From: a bacterium
GTDB taxonomy: Bacteria; UBA10199; JACPAL01; GCA-016699445
Assembly (NCBI GenBank): GCA_035454885.1
Contig: DATIGE010000027.1
Location: forward strand, 1-64,000
Reading direction: 5' to 3'
Length of the DNA stretch: 64,000 nt
The notes under the pieces are model-generated. The model made no database searches and was not told where the DNA came from. It saw only the letters and a list, made by a program, of their open reading frames with translations. Positions 42,580-51,992 of the stretch are shown here, piece by piece; position 1 is the first letter of the stretch, and every line of letters starts with the position of its first letter. The position numbers and the translations under genes are program-made.

Positions 42580-43099
42580 AAACGATCGATCTCTCCGTAA
42601 TGGCGTCCGTCCCCGTCTCCATCAAGATCCTCCGCGCCTTCTCTTCCTCGAAATGAGGGTGTCCCTTCTCCAGGACGACCACGAATCGGTCGTTCGTGAT
42701 GCCCTGCTCCAGGAGAAGGGCCTTGGCGCCCGGCCTCAGGCGCGTCCGGAGAAAAAAGGCCAGCACCGTGGAAAGGCCGCCGATGAGGACCGTGATCTCG
42801 AAGGTGACGGGCAGGAAGGCGAGCGTCGAGTTGGCCGGCTTGCCGCCGACGTTCAAGGGCCAGTCGAAGGCGGAGGTCCAGAACTGAAAGCCCATCGCGA
42901 GAATCAGCCCGAAAAGGCCGGCGAAGAAGGTCACCAGGGCGAGCCTTGAGCGCCGAAGACCCATGGCGTCGTCCAGGCCGTGCACCGCGTAGGGCGTGAG
43001 GACGTCCTGGACCGTAAGCCCCTCGCCGCGCAGCCGTCGCACGGACCTCAGGAGCTTCGTCTCGTCGGTGAAGATGCCGAAGAGGTACTCCTTAACCAT
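42572..43099 (-). CDS. actD: Alternative complex III subunit ActD (DUF3341)
   Basis: 175 aa with a ferredoxin-like N-terminal domain (YLFGIFTDETKLLRSVRRLRGEG, PYAVHGLDDAMG) and two membrane helices (LALVTFFAGLFGLILAMGFQFW and TFEITVLIGGLSTVLAFFL). ActD anchors the peripheral part of the complex. It overlaps actC by 8 nt. Confidence 0.92.
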   Translation of the reverse strand: MVKEYLFGIFTDETKLLRSVRRLRGEGLTVQDVLTPYAVHGLDDAMGLRRSRLALVTFFAGLFGLILAMGFQFWTSAFDWPLNVGGKPANSTLAFLPVTFEITVLIGGLSTVLAFFLRTRLRPGAKALLLEQGITNDRFVVVLEKGHPHFEEEKARRILMETGTDAITERSIVYE

Positions 43100-44462
43100 G
43101 GCCGCCTCCCTCGGGACTGCGGTGCTCGTGGGCGACCACGGCCTTCACCTCCCACATGGCGATGGCGGGCAGCAGCCTCACGAACAGAAGGAAGCAGGTG
43201 AAGAAAAGGCCGAAGGTTCCGATGAAGGTGGCGATCTCGATGAAGGTCGGCGTGTACATCGCCCAGGACGACGGGAGGAAATCCCGGTGGAGCGAGGTCA
43301 TGATGATGACGAAACGCTCGAACCACATGCCCACGTTGATCAGGAGGGTCAGCGGAAAGAGCAGGGCCGGCGTCGTCCGGATGGTCCTGGACCAGAGGAG
43401 CTGCGGGACGATGACGTTGCAGAACACCATGATCGCATACGTCCATCCGTAAGGCCCGAAGATGCGGTTGGAGAAGGCGAATTGTTCGTAGGGGTTGGCG
43501 CTGTACCAAGACGTGAAAAGCTCGGTGGCGTAGGCGAATCCGACGATGGAGCCCGTGAGAAGCATGATTTTCGCCATGGCCTCCAGGTGGCCGACGGTGA
43601 TGTAGTTCTGCAGGTTCATCACGCGCCGTGTGATGATGAGGAGCGTCGTGACCATGGCGAATCCCGAAAAGACCGCGCCGACGACGAAGTACGGCGGGAA
43701 GATCGTCGTGTGCCATCCGGGAATGATGGACGTCGCGAAATCCATGCTGACGATCGAATGCACGGAGACGACGAGGGGCGTGGCCAGTCCCGCCAGGATC
43801 AGACAGAGGGTCTCGTAACGGCTCCACGTCCGGTTCGAACCGTCCCAGCCGACCGAAAGGACTTCGTAGAAAAACTTCTTGATGCGGCTCTTGGTGCGGT
43901 CGCGCAGCGTCGCGATGTCCGGGATCATGCCGATGTACCAAAAGACGAGCGAGATGGTGAAGTACGTGCCGATGGCGAAGACGTCCCACAGGAGAGGGCT
44001 CCGGAAGTTCACCCACAGGGATCCGCGCGTGTTCGGATAGGGGAAGACCCAGAAGGCGAGCCACGGGCGGCCCATGTGGATGAGCGGGAAGATCGCCGCG
44101 CACATGACGGCGAAGATCGTCATCGCCTCGGCGGAGCGGTTGACGGAGGTTCTCCACTTCTGCCGGAACAGGAGAAGGATGGCGGAGATGGGGGTGCCCG
44201 CGTGGCCGATGCCGACCCAGAAGACGAAGTTCGTGATGTCGAAGGCCCAGCCGACCGTCTTGTTGAGGCCCCAGGTCCCGATACCGACCTTGATCTGATA
44301 GGCAACGGCGGCCAAGCCCAGGCCGAGGGCGGCGACGGCGACGACGAAGGCCATGAACCAGGAGGGTCCGGGACGGTGGTCCATCCAGCGGGAGACGTCC
44401 TCCGTGACCTGGATCATCGAGGTCGGGGCGCCGACCAAAGGTTGTCTTCTCTTGCGGATCAT
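43092..44462 (-). CDS. actC: Alternative complex III NrfD-like subunit ActC
   Basis: 456 aa, about ten membrane helices of the NrfD/PsrC family: FVFWVGIGHAGTPISAILLLFRQKWRTSVNRSAEAMTIFAV (~70-110) and HMGRPWLAFWVFPYPNTRGS (~127). The His and acidic residues near these segments are those proposed to form the quinol site and proton path. It overlaps actB and actD. Confidence 0.92.
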   Translation of the reverse strand: MIRKRRQPLVGAPTSMIQVTEDVSRWMDHRPGPSWFMAFVVAVAALGLGLAAVAYQIKVGIGTWGLNKTVGWAFDITNFVFWVGIGHAGTPISAILLLFRQKWRTSVNRSAEAMTIFAVMCAAIFPLIHMGRPWLAFWVFPYPNTRGSLWVNFRSPLLWDVFAIGTYFTISLVFWYIGMIPDIATLRDRTKSRIKKFFYEVLSVGWDGSNRTWSRYETLCLILAGLATPLVVSVHSIVSMDFATSIIPGWHTTIFPPYFVVGAVFSGFAMVTTLLIITRRVMNLQNYITVGHLEAMAKIMLLTGSIVGFAYATELFTSWYSANPYEQFAFSNRIFGPYGWTYAIMVFCNVIVPQLLWSRTIRTTPALLFPLTLLINVGMWFERFVIIMTSLHRDFLPSSWAMYTPTFIEIATFIGTFGLFFTCFLLFVRLLPAIAMWEVKAVVAHEHRSPEGGGHG

Positions 44463-47350
44463 AGGTTTGTCTTGTTCCTCACCTTCGTGAGATATCCCAC
44501 GTTCGGTCTCACGTTCAGTTCCTCCAACACGTGATAGAAACGGCCGTCCTTGTTGAGTTTGGCCGTCCGGCTCGCCGGGTCATTCAGATTGCCAAAGACG
44601 ATGGCTTGAGCCGGGCACGACTGCGCGCAGGCCGGCTGGATCTCGCCGTCCTTCAGGGGGCGGCCTTCCTTCTTGGCCGAAAGCTTCTTCTCCTGGATGC
44701 GCTGGATGCACAGCGAGCACTTTTCCATGACGCCGCGCGAACGAACGACGATGTCCGGGTTCAGGACCATGGCGCCCAGCTCGCTGTTCATGTTGAAGTC
44801 GAATTTGTCGTTGCGGGCATATTCAAACCAATTGAAGCGTCTGACCTTGTAAGGGCAGTTGTTCGCGCAATACCGGGTGCCCACGCAGCGGTTGTAGACC
44901 TGCTGGTTCAGGCCGTCGGAGCTGTGAACGGTGGCCAACACCGGGCAGACCGTTTCGCACGGCGCGTTCTGGCAGTGCTGGCACATCATCGGTTGGTGGA
45001 CGGTTTCCGGATTTTCCTCGGTGCCGGAGTAATAGCGGTCGATCCGGATCCAGTGCATCTCGCGCCGCCGGCGGACTTCGTCCCTGCCGACGACGGGGAC
45101 GTTGTTCTCCGATTGGCAACCGATCACGCAGGCCGAGCAACCCGTGCAGGCCGAGAGGTCGATCGTCATTCCCCAGAGCGCCCCGGAATAGTCGTGCTCC
45201 GCCCAGAGTGTTTTCAGCTCTTCCCGGTGCTCGTTTCCGGCGGCCGGGTTCTTCTTGTACTCGGCCAGCGTCGTCTCCAGGACGATGGGCCGGCCTTCCA
45301 TGGAGTGGTGCGTCTGCGTCGCCGCGAGTTCGACGCGCCGGCCGGTCTTTTCCAACGTAGCCGCGCCGGCGCCGACCAGGGGGTAGGCGTTGACGCCGAC
45401 GTTCTCCCCGGCCTTGCCGCAGCGCGTGCGTCCGTAGCCCAGCGCGATGGCGAGCGTCCGGGCGGCCTGGCCGGGTTGGATCTGAACCGGAATCTCGAGA
45501 GACCCGCGGCCGGTCTTCACCGTCACGACGTCGCCGTCCTGCAGTCCGATCTCCCTGGCCGTCGCCGGGGCGACGGAGACGTAGTTGTCCCACGTGATCT
45601 TCGTCACCGGGTCGGGAAGCTCTTGGAGCCACGGATTGTTCGCATGCCGTCCGTCCCGGAGGGCGATGGGCTCAAAGAGGGCGAGTTCCAGTTCCGCCGC
45701 CGGTTTCTGCGCGATGCGCGAGAGGGCCTCGGACCGCAAGCCGCGCGAGCCGCCGTCCCTGGGAGGGAGCGCGATCAAGCCGTTTCGAACGCAATCGTCC
45801 CAGGGGGAATCGGCCAGATTGGCCGCCCAATAGTTTTTCACGAATTCGTAGGCCGTCTCCGTGCGCCCCATCCATCGCAGGAGACTCTCCGAGGCCGGAC
45901 GCGTGTCGTGGAGGGGGCGGATGACCGGCTGTTGCACATGATACGTGAACGCGTTGGGTTGGGCGTCGCTCCACGTTTCGAGGGCGTGGCTTTCGGGGGC
46001 CACGATCTTTGCGAGCGAAGACGTTTCATCCAGACGGTCGGAGAGCGAGACCGTGAGACGGACCTTCTTGAGGGCCTGGCCAAAGGCCGCCCCGTCGGGG
46101 GCGTCGTAGACCGGATTGACGCCAGCGAAGATGAGAGCGGCGATCTTGCCTTGTGTCAGCTCATCGGCCAAGCGTTGGAACGCCCGGTCGTCGCCCTGGC
46201 GTTGGAACGACGGGTTGTCCAGGTCGACGGTCTTGCCGATGTTGCCCAGGAGGCTGTTGATCGCGGCCACGGCGATCTGGACCGATAGGTCGTTCGTTCC
46301 GGAGACGACGAGGGATTCTCCCCGGGCCGACCAGAGTTCCTTGGCCGTCTCGGCGACCCTCTCGGCATCGACGCCTCTCAGCGGCGCGTTGATCTGCGTC
46401 CCGGTCCCGGCCATGCGTGAAAGCTCGTTGAACAGGGCGGCCGCGACGCCCAGCTCCTCGGAAGGGTTGACCGGGATCCGCAGGTCGGCGTTGGCACCGG
46501 TCAGCGACATCCGCGATTCAAACTGGATATGCCGGGAAACCCATTCCCCATCGGGCTTCCGCCGGCTCGCATAGGCCCGCGTGAATTCGACGGGAGAGAT
46601 CCACGTCCCCAAAAAGTCGCAATTGAGGCCGACGATCACCTTCGCCTTGTCGAAGACATGGCGGGGGAGGGCGCGTTCCCCGAAGGCGAGTTCCTGGGCC
46701 TCGAGCAAGGCGGAGGAAGAGACGGCGTCGTAGACGACGAGTTCGGCGTTCGGATACTTGCGGACCCATTCGTCCGCCAAGGAGCGGAGCGAGGGGCTGG
46801 GCAGCGTTCCGCTGAGCAGGACGATCTTGCCGCCCGAGGCCGCAATGTCGGCGAGTTCCCGGCCGACCAGGGCGTCGATCTCGCTCCAAGAGGCGGGACG
46901 GCCGTCGAGGAGCGGGCCTTTGAGGCGCGCGTCGTCGTACAGGGAGAGCACGGTCGCCTGTCCGGTGGCGCAGACGCCGCCGGCGTTCAAGGGCGACTCG
47001 GCGTTGCCCTCGATTTTGATGGGACGCCCGTCCCGCGTCTTGACCAGCAAACCGCAGGCCGACGGGCACCCGCCGCACGTCGAGGCGTACCAGTTCGGGA
47101 CTCCGGGCACGACGTCTTCCGGTTGGATCAAATACGGAATCGCCTTTTCCACCGGCATGCGGGTGCAGGAGGCCAGGGCCGCCCCGGCGAAACTGAAGCC
47201 CAGGAGCTTCAAGAAGTCGCGGCGGGACGTCTCCATGTGCGCGAAGAGGGGAATCTCATCCGCGAACTCGCGCGAACGCTCCTCCAGACACTTCGGGTCC
47301 TCCCGAAGCTCCTCAAGCCCCTTCCAATATTTTTCATCTAGTAGTGACAT
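44459..47350 (-). CDS. actB: Alternative complex III Mo-bisMGD-like/iron-sulfur subunit ActB
   Basis: 963 aa from ATG 47350. N-terminus has a Tat-like signal (SRRDFLKLLGFSFAGAALASC, with a lipobox-type Cys). Residues ~90-690 are a molybdopterin-oxidoreductase-like fold that in ActB carries no Mo (STCGGCPSACGLLVK is retained). The C-terminal ~250 residues hold four Fe-S cluster motifs: CTGCSACVIGC, CQHCQNAPCETVCPV, CSLCIQRI and CAQSCPAQA. It overlaps actA by 13 nt. Confidence 0.93.
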   Translation of the reverse strand: MSLLDEKYWKGLEELREDPKCLEERSREFADEIPLFAHMETSRRDFLKLLGFSFAGAALASCTRMPVEKAIPYLIQPEDVVPGVPNWYASTCGGCPSACGLLVKTRDGRPIKIEGNAESPLNAGGVCATGQATVLSLYDDARLKGPLLDGRPASWSEIDALVGRELADIAASGGKIVLLSGTLPSPSLRSLADEWVRKYPNAELVVYDAVSSSALLEAQELAFGERALPRHVFDKAKVIVGLNCDFLGTWISPVEFTRAYASRRKPDGEWVSRHIQFESRMSLTGANADLRIPVNPSEELGVAAALFNELSRMAGTGTQINAPLRGVDAERVAETAKELWSARGESLVVSGTNDLSVQIAVAAINSLLGNIGKTVDLDNPSFQRQGDDRAFQRLADELTQGKIAALIFAGVNPVYDAPDGAAFGQALKKVRLTVSLSDRLDETSSLAKIVAPESHALETWSDAQPNAFTYHVQQPVIRPLHDTRPASESLLRWMGRTETAYEFVKNYWAANLADSPWDDCVRNGLIALPPRDGGSRGLRSEALSRIAQKPAAELELALFEPIALRDGRHANNPWLQELPDPVTKITWDNYVSVAPATAREIGLQDGDVVTVKTGRGSLEIPVQIQPGQAARTLAIALGYGRTRCGKAGENVGVNAYPLVGAGAATLEKTGRRVELAATQTHHSMEGRPIVLETTLAEYKKNPAAGNEHREELKTLWAEHDYSGALWGMTIDLSACTGCSACVIGCQSENNVPVVGRDEVRRRREMHWIRIDRYYSGTEENPETVHQPMMCQHCQNAPCETVCPVLATVHSSDGLNQQVYNRCVGTRYCANNCPYKVRRFNWFEYARNDKFDFNMNSELGAMVLNPDIVVRSRGVMEKCSLCIQRIQEKKLSAKKEGRPLKDGEIQPACAQSCPAQAIVFGNLNDPASRTAKLNKDGRFYHVLEELNVRPNVGYLTKVRNKTNL

Positions 47351-47961
47351 TTTGCACAATCCAATCCGCCGATGGGCTTCCCGACGTCGACCGAATGCCC
47401 GTCTATGATCGGGGTTCGCATCACCCCCTCCATCCCGGCAAGTCGGGACGGAGCCTCCTCCGGCGGCGTGATCCCCTTCGCCCGGTGGCAATCCAGGCAC
47501 CACCCCATGGTCAACGGCTTGTCCTGACGCATTCTCGTCATCGTCTCGACGGGGCCATGGCAGTCCTGACAGATGACCTTGCCGGACGTGACGTGCTGGC
47601 TGTGGTTGAAGTAGGCGAAGTCCGGAAGCCGGTGGACCTTCACCCATTCGATCGGTTTGTTCTGCTCGATCGCGGTCCGGATCTTGGCGATCTCCGGCGA
47701 GTCCTTCCTGATCTGCTTGTGGCAGTTCATGCAGACGTTCGCGGGCGGGATGCCGGCGTGACGCCCCTTTTCCGCCGCGAAATGGCAGTACATGCAGTCG
47801 ATCTTGTTGTCACCGGCGTGCACCTTGTGGGAGTAGGCGATCGGTTGGTCGGGCTCGTAGCCCTGGTTGACCCCCACGCGGCGCGCTTCTTGGACCGCCA
47901 GGTTCGCGAAATAGGCGAGCCCTCCGAGGACGACGGCCAGAATGAAGATCTTTCGCCACAT
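47338..47961 (-). CDS. actA: Alternative complex III pentahaem cytochrome ActA
   Basis: 207 aa with an N-terminal membrane anchor (IFILAVVLGGLAYFANLAV) and five CxxCH motifs: CMYCH, CMNCH, CQDCH, CLDCH and CAKCH. Distal His are abundant (YSHKVHAGD, NHSQHV). Five haems is the usual number in ActA. It begins 3 bp after narK2, so the act genes continue the nar transcription unit. Confidence 0.93.
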   Translation of the reverse strand: MWRKIFILAVVLGGLAYFANLAVQEARRVGVNQGYEPDQPIAYSHKVHAGDNKIDCMYCHFAAEKGRHAGIPPANVCMNCHKQIRKDSPEIAKIRTAIEQNKPIEWVKVHRLPDFAYFNHSQHVTSGKVICQDCHGPVETMTRMRQDKPLTMGWCLDCHRAKGITPPEEAPSRLAGMEGVMRTPIIDGHSVDVGKPIGGLDCAKCHY

Positions 47962-47964
47962 CCC

Positions 47965-49287
47965 TCAGCACGGCTTTTCGCAGCCCCTCCGTTTATAGAA
48001 CCACCAGTTGATTCCGACGTTGATGACGTAGAAAACCGCCGCTCCGTAGAAGAAGGACTTCGGCGATCCGTACCTGGCGATCGCTGCCCCGATGAGCGCC
48101 GAGAAGAGAAACGGCCCGTAGGCCGCGATGGCGGCGGTCCAGCCGAGCACGCCCCCCGCCTGCCGCGGCGGAAAAATGACCGGGATTTGGCGGAACGTGG
48201 AGGCGTTGCCGATGCCCGAGAAGAAGAAGAGCGCGAGCATCAAGCCCACGAAGTACGGGAAGTCCGCCATCGATTCCGGGGCCACGTACGGGGTGATCAG
48301 GAGCGAGCAGAGGAGCAGCCCGAGGCCGGAAAGTTGAGTGATGATCGCGCCGCCCCACTTGTCCGACGGCGGTCCCATGAGGACGCGGACGGCGGAGCCG
48401 ATGAGGGGTCCGTAAAAGGCGTACTTGAGCGGATCGGGGGCCTCCGGGAATTTCGCCGTGTAAAGAGACTTGATCATCAGCGGGAAGGCCGCCGAGAACC
48501 CGGAGAACGAACCGAAGGTCATCATGTAGAGCGAGGTCATCAGCCAGGTGTGCTTGTCCTTGAAGATGTCGAGTTGCTGGGTGAACGAGGCCGTGACCGG
48601 CACCCGCCTGAGGAATGCCCAGGCGAGCAATCCAAAGAGGAGCAGGAAAGGCAGGTAGACGAAGGCGGCGTTCTGAAGCCAAATGGGTTTGGAAACCTCG
48701 TTCTTCACGAAGGTCTGCGGACCGCCGGCCAGGGAGCCCAGGGCCGCGAAACCGATGATCCACGGCGTGACGAACTGGACCAGGCTCACGCCGAAATTGC
48801 CGATGCCGGCCTGAACGCCCAAGGCCGTGCCTTGCAGGCGCTTGGGAAAAAAGAGGCTCGTCGACGGCATGAAGGAGGAAAAATCCCCGCCTCCGAACCC
48901 GCACGCGAAGGCCAGGACGACGAAGATCCAAAAAGGGGTTGCGGGGTTCATGATCGCAAGTCCCAGGCCCACCATCGGGAGAATCTTCAGGAACGTCGCG
49001 AAAGTGACGACCTTCCGCGTTCCGTACATGGGGATCAAAAAGGTGTGAATGATGCGCAGCGAGCCGCCGGCCAGGCCGGGCATGGCCGTGAGCCAGAAGA
49101 GCTGCATGGTCGTGAACTTGAAACCGATGTTCGGCAGCTTCACCGCCACCGCGCTCATGACGAACCAGGTGGTGAACGAGAGAACGAGGGAGAACGTCGT
49201 AATGACGAGGGTCCTCCAGGCGATCCTTGCCCCCAGGGCCTTCCAAAAACCTTCGTCTTCGGGCTCCCAACGCGCGATATCGCTCAT
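47965..49287 (-). CDS. narK2: NarK-family nitrate/nitrite transporter (NarK2)
   Basis: 440 aa from ATG 49287, 12 membrane helices. Nitrate signature GFGGGDFSSFMPSTSLFFPKR (~133-153) and a second FFSGIGNASTFRQIPVIFPPR (~358-378), with Arg in each half as expected for anion binding. Probably nitrate/nitrite antiport. ATGA overlap with narK1. The pair parallels the narK1-narK2 order in Thermus nar operons. Confidence 0.9.
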   Translation of the reverse strand: MSDIARWEPEDEGFWKALGARIAWRTLVITTFSLVLSFTTWFVMSAVAVKLPNIGFKFTTMQLFWLTAMPGLAGGSLRIIHTFLIPMYGTRKVVTFATFLKILPMVGLGLAIMNPATPFWIFVVLAFACGFGGGDFSSFMPSTSLFFPKRLQGTALGVQAGIGNFGVSLVQFVTPWIIGFAALGSLAGGPQTFVKNEVSKPIWLQNAAFVYLPFLLLFGLLAWAFLRRVPVTASFTQQLDIFKDKHTWLMTSLYMMTFGSFSGFSAAFPLMIKSLYTAKFPEAPDPLKYAFYGPLIGSAVRVLMGPPSDKWGGAIITQLSGLGLLLCSLLITPYVAPESMADFPYFVGLMLALFFFSGIGNASTFRQIPVIFPPRQAGGVLGWTAAIAAYGPFLFSALIGAAIARYGSPKSFFYGAAVFYVINVGINWWFYKRRGCEKPC

Positions 49288-50813
49288 GAAACCACCTCCG
49301 ATTTTTCCATTTGGGACATGAGGCCTGGGACCTTCTCCTTCATCATTTTCTGGATCACCCGGTGCATCCAGACGATGCAGACGAGCGACAGGAGCGCGAA
49401 GAACATCCAGCACGTGGTCCAGATGCCGGTGGCGTTGAGGAGGTATCCGAAGAGGATCGGGCAGAAGAATCCGCCCAGGCCGCCCAAGACGCCCACGATG
49501 CCGCCCACGACTCCCACGTCCTGCGGAAAGTAGTCGGGGATGTGTTTGTAGACCGCGGCCTTGCCGACCCCCATCATGATGCCGAGGACGAAAACCAGAA
49601 AGGTGAAGATCCAGACGTTCGCCTGAAAGTAGAGATGAGTCACGCCGCGGGCGAGGAGCTGTTTCTTCTTCACCGTGTCGCCGACCTTGACGGCCGGCTC
49701 CTGCCAGGAGCGGGCCGTGGGCAAGATGATGAGGAGGGAATCGTTTTGGCTGGTTTTCTCTCCGGCCGAACCCTCCGGCTTCACCTTCACCGGATAGGTC
49801 TTCACAATCCCCGTCGTGCCCGTGACGGAAATCTGCGCGGGCGTGGCGTCGGTCACCGTGCCGCCGGCCAGGGCCATGACGCCGCCGCCGGGGGAATAGA
49901 TGTCCATTCTCGGAACGATCAGGAGAACCGAAGCAACGAGGCAGGAGCCCAAGACCCAATACATGACGCGGCGGGCGCCGAAGGCGTCGGAGAGCCAGCC
50001 GCCCAAGGCGCGGATGACTCCGGAGGGCAGCGAGAAGATGGAGGCCATGAGCCCGGCCATCGCGATCGACATGGTGTAGACGTTCACGTAGTAGGGGATC
50101 AGCCACTGGGCCAGGGCGACGAAGCCGCCGAAGACCAGGAAGTAATAGAGGCCGAACCTCCAGACGCGGATGCTCTTGAGGGGCGCCAATTGTTGCCCGA
50201 TCGTCTTGGATTGAGAGGCGACCGCCTTCCGCGAGTGCGTCAGGAGAAGGAAGATGATCGTCATGACGACCAGGGCCGCGGCGTAAATCTTGGGCAGGGA
50301 ACGCCAATTCGCGAGTTCCGACCCTCCCGCCGTGAGGCGCGTCAGTATGGTCGGCGCCAAGAGGCTGGTGATCGCCGAGCCCGCGTTGCCCATGCCGAAG
50401 ACGCCCAGCGCCGTCCCTTGCTGTTTCTTCGGGAACCAAACGGACGTGTAGGCGATGCCGACGGAGAAGGAACCGCCCGCCAGACCGAAGCCCAAGCTCC
50501 CCCACAGGAAGTCGGAGTAGGAATCGGCGTAGCTCATCAGGTACATCGGAACGGCGGCCAGAAGCATGAGGAGGGCGAAGACGACGCGGCCGCCGTACTT
50601 GTCGGTGAAGACGCCCAGAGGCAGCCGCACGATGGAACCCGTCAGAACGGGAATTCCGATGAGCCAGCCGATCTGCGCCTTGTCCCAGGCGAAGACCCCG
50701 TTATCCACCAGGAAGGTGACCAGGACCCCGTTCATCATCCAGCAGGCGAAGCAGATGGTGAACGCCAGCGTGTTGAGGGTGAGAACGGAAACGGCCTTGC
50801 CTCGATCCGTCAT
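49284..50813 (-). CDS. narK1: NarK-family transporter with biotinyl/lipoyl-like insertion (NarK1)
   Basis: 509 aa from ATG 50813. MFS core with the nitrate signature GFGLAGGSFSVGIAYTSVWFP (~108-128) and GIVGVLGGLGGFFCPILFGY near the C-terminus. Between membrane helices (residues ~304-398) lies a ~95-residue periplasmic insertion containing VKVGDTVKKKQLLARG, the text of a barrel-sandwich (HlyD/lipoyl) hairpin, but the modifiable Lys is not in an MKM or similar context. ATGA overlaps with narI and narK2. Confidence 0.88.
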   Translation of the reverse strand: MTDRGKAVSVLTLNTLAFTICFACWMMNGVLVTFLVDNGVFAWDKAQIGWLIGIPVLTGSIVRLPLGVFTDKYGGRVVFALLMLLAAVPMYLMSYADSYSDFLWGSLGFGLAGGSFSVGIAYTSVWFPKKQQGTALGVFGMGNAGSAITSLLAPTILTRLTAGGSELANWRSLPKIYAAALVVMTIIFLLLTHSRKAVASQSKTIGQQLAPLKSIRVWRFGLYYFLVFGGFVALAQWLIPYYVNVYTMSIAMAGLMASIFSLPSGVIRALGGWLSDAFGARRVMYWVLGSCLVASVLLIVPRMDIYSPGGGVMALAGGTVTDATPAQISVTGTTGIVKTYPVKVKPEGSAGEKTSQNDSLLIILPTARSWQEPAVKVGDTVKKKQLLARGVTHLYFQANVWIFTFLVFVLGIMMGVGKAAVYKHIPDYFPQDVGVVGGIVGVLGGLGGFFCPILFGYLLNATGIWTTCWMFFALLSLVCIVWMHRVIQKMMKEKVPGLMSQMEKSEVVS

Positions 50814-51514
50814 TTTCCTGCCTCGCGGATTCTTCTGCGGTCCCAATTCCAGATCACCACTTGATAGCGCCGCCACAGGTACGAAACGGGAGGCACGAGG
50901 AAATGCACCAGCCGCGTGAACGGCAGGATGCCGACAATGGTGATCGCGCCGATGATATGGGTCTTCACCATCCAGGGCATGTCGGCGACGAGTTCCACCC
51001 GGGGGGAAAGACGGAAGATCGACCTGAGATAAGGCGTGAGGACAGCGGCGTACCAGGAGGATCCCCACCGGTACGTCAGGGCGTTCGCGATCCCCGTGAC
51101 CACCTGAATGAGAAGAAGTCCCAGGACGAGAACGTCCATCCAGGAGGTGACCGCCCGAATCCGCGGATTCCCAAGGCGCCGGCGAATGAGGAGAGACAGA
51201 CCCACCAGGGCCAAGAGCGCGAACGCCAGGGCCGTCACTTCCAAGACGATCAGACGGACCGGGATGCTGTTCCAAAGAAGCACTTCGCGGGGAAACAGAA
51301 AGCCGATCAGGTGCCCGAGAAAGAGAACGAGGATGCCGTAGTGCCAGGGCACCGAGCCCCAGAAGAGATCGCGGCTCTCCAGGAATTCGGAGGAGAGAGA
51401 GGAAAACTTGTAGCTCTGGAAAAAAAACCGCCAGAGCGAGACGGACAAGAGCAATGTCACCGCCACGTAGGGCGCGACGGCGAAGAGGAGGTAGTTGAGG
51501 GTGTTAGCCGTCAT
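50810..51514 (-). CDS. narI: Respiratory nitrate reductase gamma subunit (cytochrome b)
   Basis: 234 aa, five membrane helices. It carries VPWHYGILVLFLGHLIGFLFP (~56-76) and a second His pair in MPWMVKTHIIGAITIVGILPFTRLVHFL (~186-213), which supply the haem b ligands. It takes electrons from quinol (or a periplasmic donor) to NarH. It overlaps narJ by 11 nt. Confidence 0.94.
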   Translation of the reverse strand: MTANTLNYLLFAVAPYVAVTLLLSVSLWRFFFQSYKFSSLSSEFLESRDLFWGSVPWHYGILVLFLGHLIGFLFPREVLLWNSIPVRLIVLEVTALAFALLALVGLSLLIRRRLGNPRIRAVTSWMDVLVLGLLLIQVVTGIANALTYRWGSSWYAAVLTPYLRSIFRLSPRVELVADMPWMVKTHIIGAITIVGILPFTRLVHFLVPPVSYLWRRYQVVIWNWDRRRIREAGK

Positions 51515-51992
51515 AGGCGTCTCCCGTCATTTCGTCGTTCCGGTAGGCGGGCAATTCCATCGTAGGGGCATGGCGTGCCATGCCCGTACACGGATAATCG
51601 CGTTCCAATATTTCGCGTACCGCCTTCAACGGCTCGGCGTAGGGATTTCCCTTTTCCGCGAATCCTTGAAGCATCTTCTCCAGGGCGGGCAGGATGATTT
51701 TTCCAACCAAGGCCTCGGCCTCCTCGGGGCGAGCGTCGTTGAGCCGCGGGAGCAGGGTCAGGAGATTAGGCAGGTGGTCGGCGAGCTCGGTCCCGCAATC
51801 CACGCTGAACTCCCGATGGAGTTCCTGCAGCTTCACCAGCAAGTGGCCGCGCTTGTAATCCTCGCCGAAGAGGACATAACCGACCTCCAAGAAGCAGATG
51901 GCGTGGATGTCGAAGGTGTTGGTGTAGAGCTCCTCCATTTCCGTGTCCCCGGCGGGGTAACGCAAGAATTCGGCCAACAGTTCGTACTTCAT
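51504..51992 (-). CDS. narJ: Nitrate reductase chaperone NarJ
   Basis: 162 aa from ATG 51992 (ATGA overlap with narH), an all-helical TorD-like chaperone for NarG cofactor insertion (EFLRYPAGDTEMEELYTNTFD, LFGEDYKRGHLLVKLQELH). It is short compared with NarJ (~190-235). Residues ~140-150 (CTGMARHAPT) are translated from a 28-bp palindromic element (51562-51589), so the C-terminus differs from the ancestral protein. Confidence 0.85.
   Translation of the reverse strand: MKYELLAEFLRYPAGDTEMEELYTNTFDIHAICFLEVGYVLFGEDYKRGHLLVKLQELHREFSVDCGTELADHLPNLLTLLPRLNDARPEEAEALVGKIILPALEKMLQGFAEKGNPYAEPLKAVREILERDYPCTGMARHAPTMELPAYRNDEMTGDAYDG
51562..51589. repeat. 28-bp near-palindrome inside narJ
   Basis: GTAGGGGCATGGCG/TGCCATGCCCGTAC; 24 of 28 positions match the moeA element at 33205. 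It is translated in frame near the end of NarJ. Confidence 0.75.
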
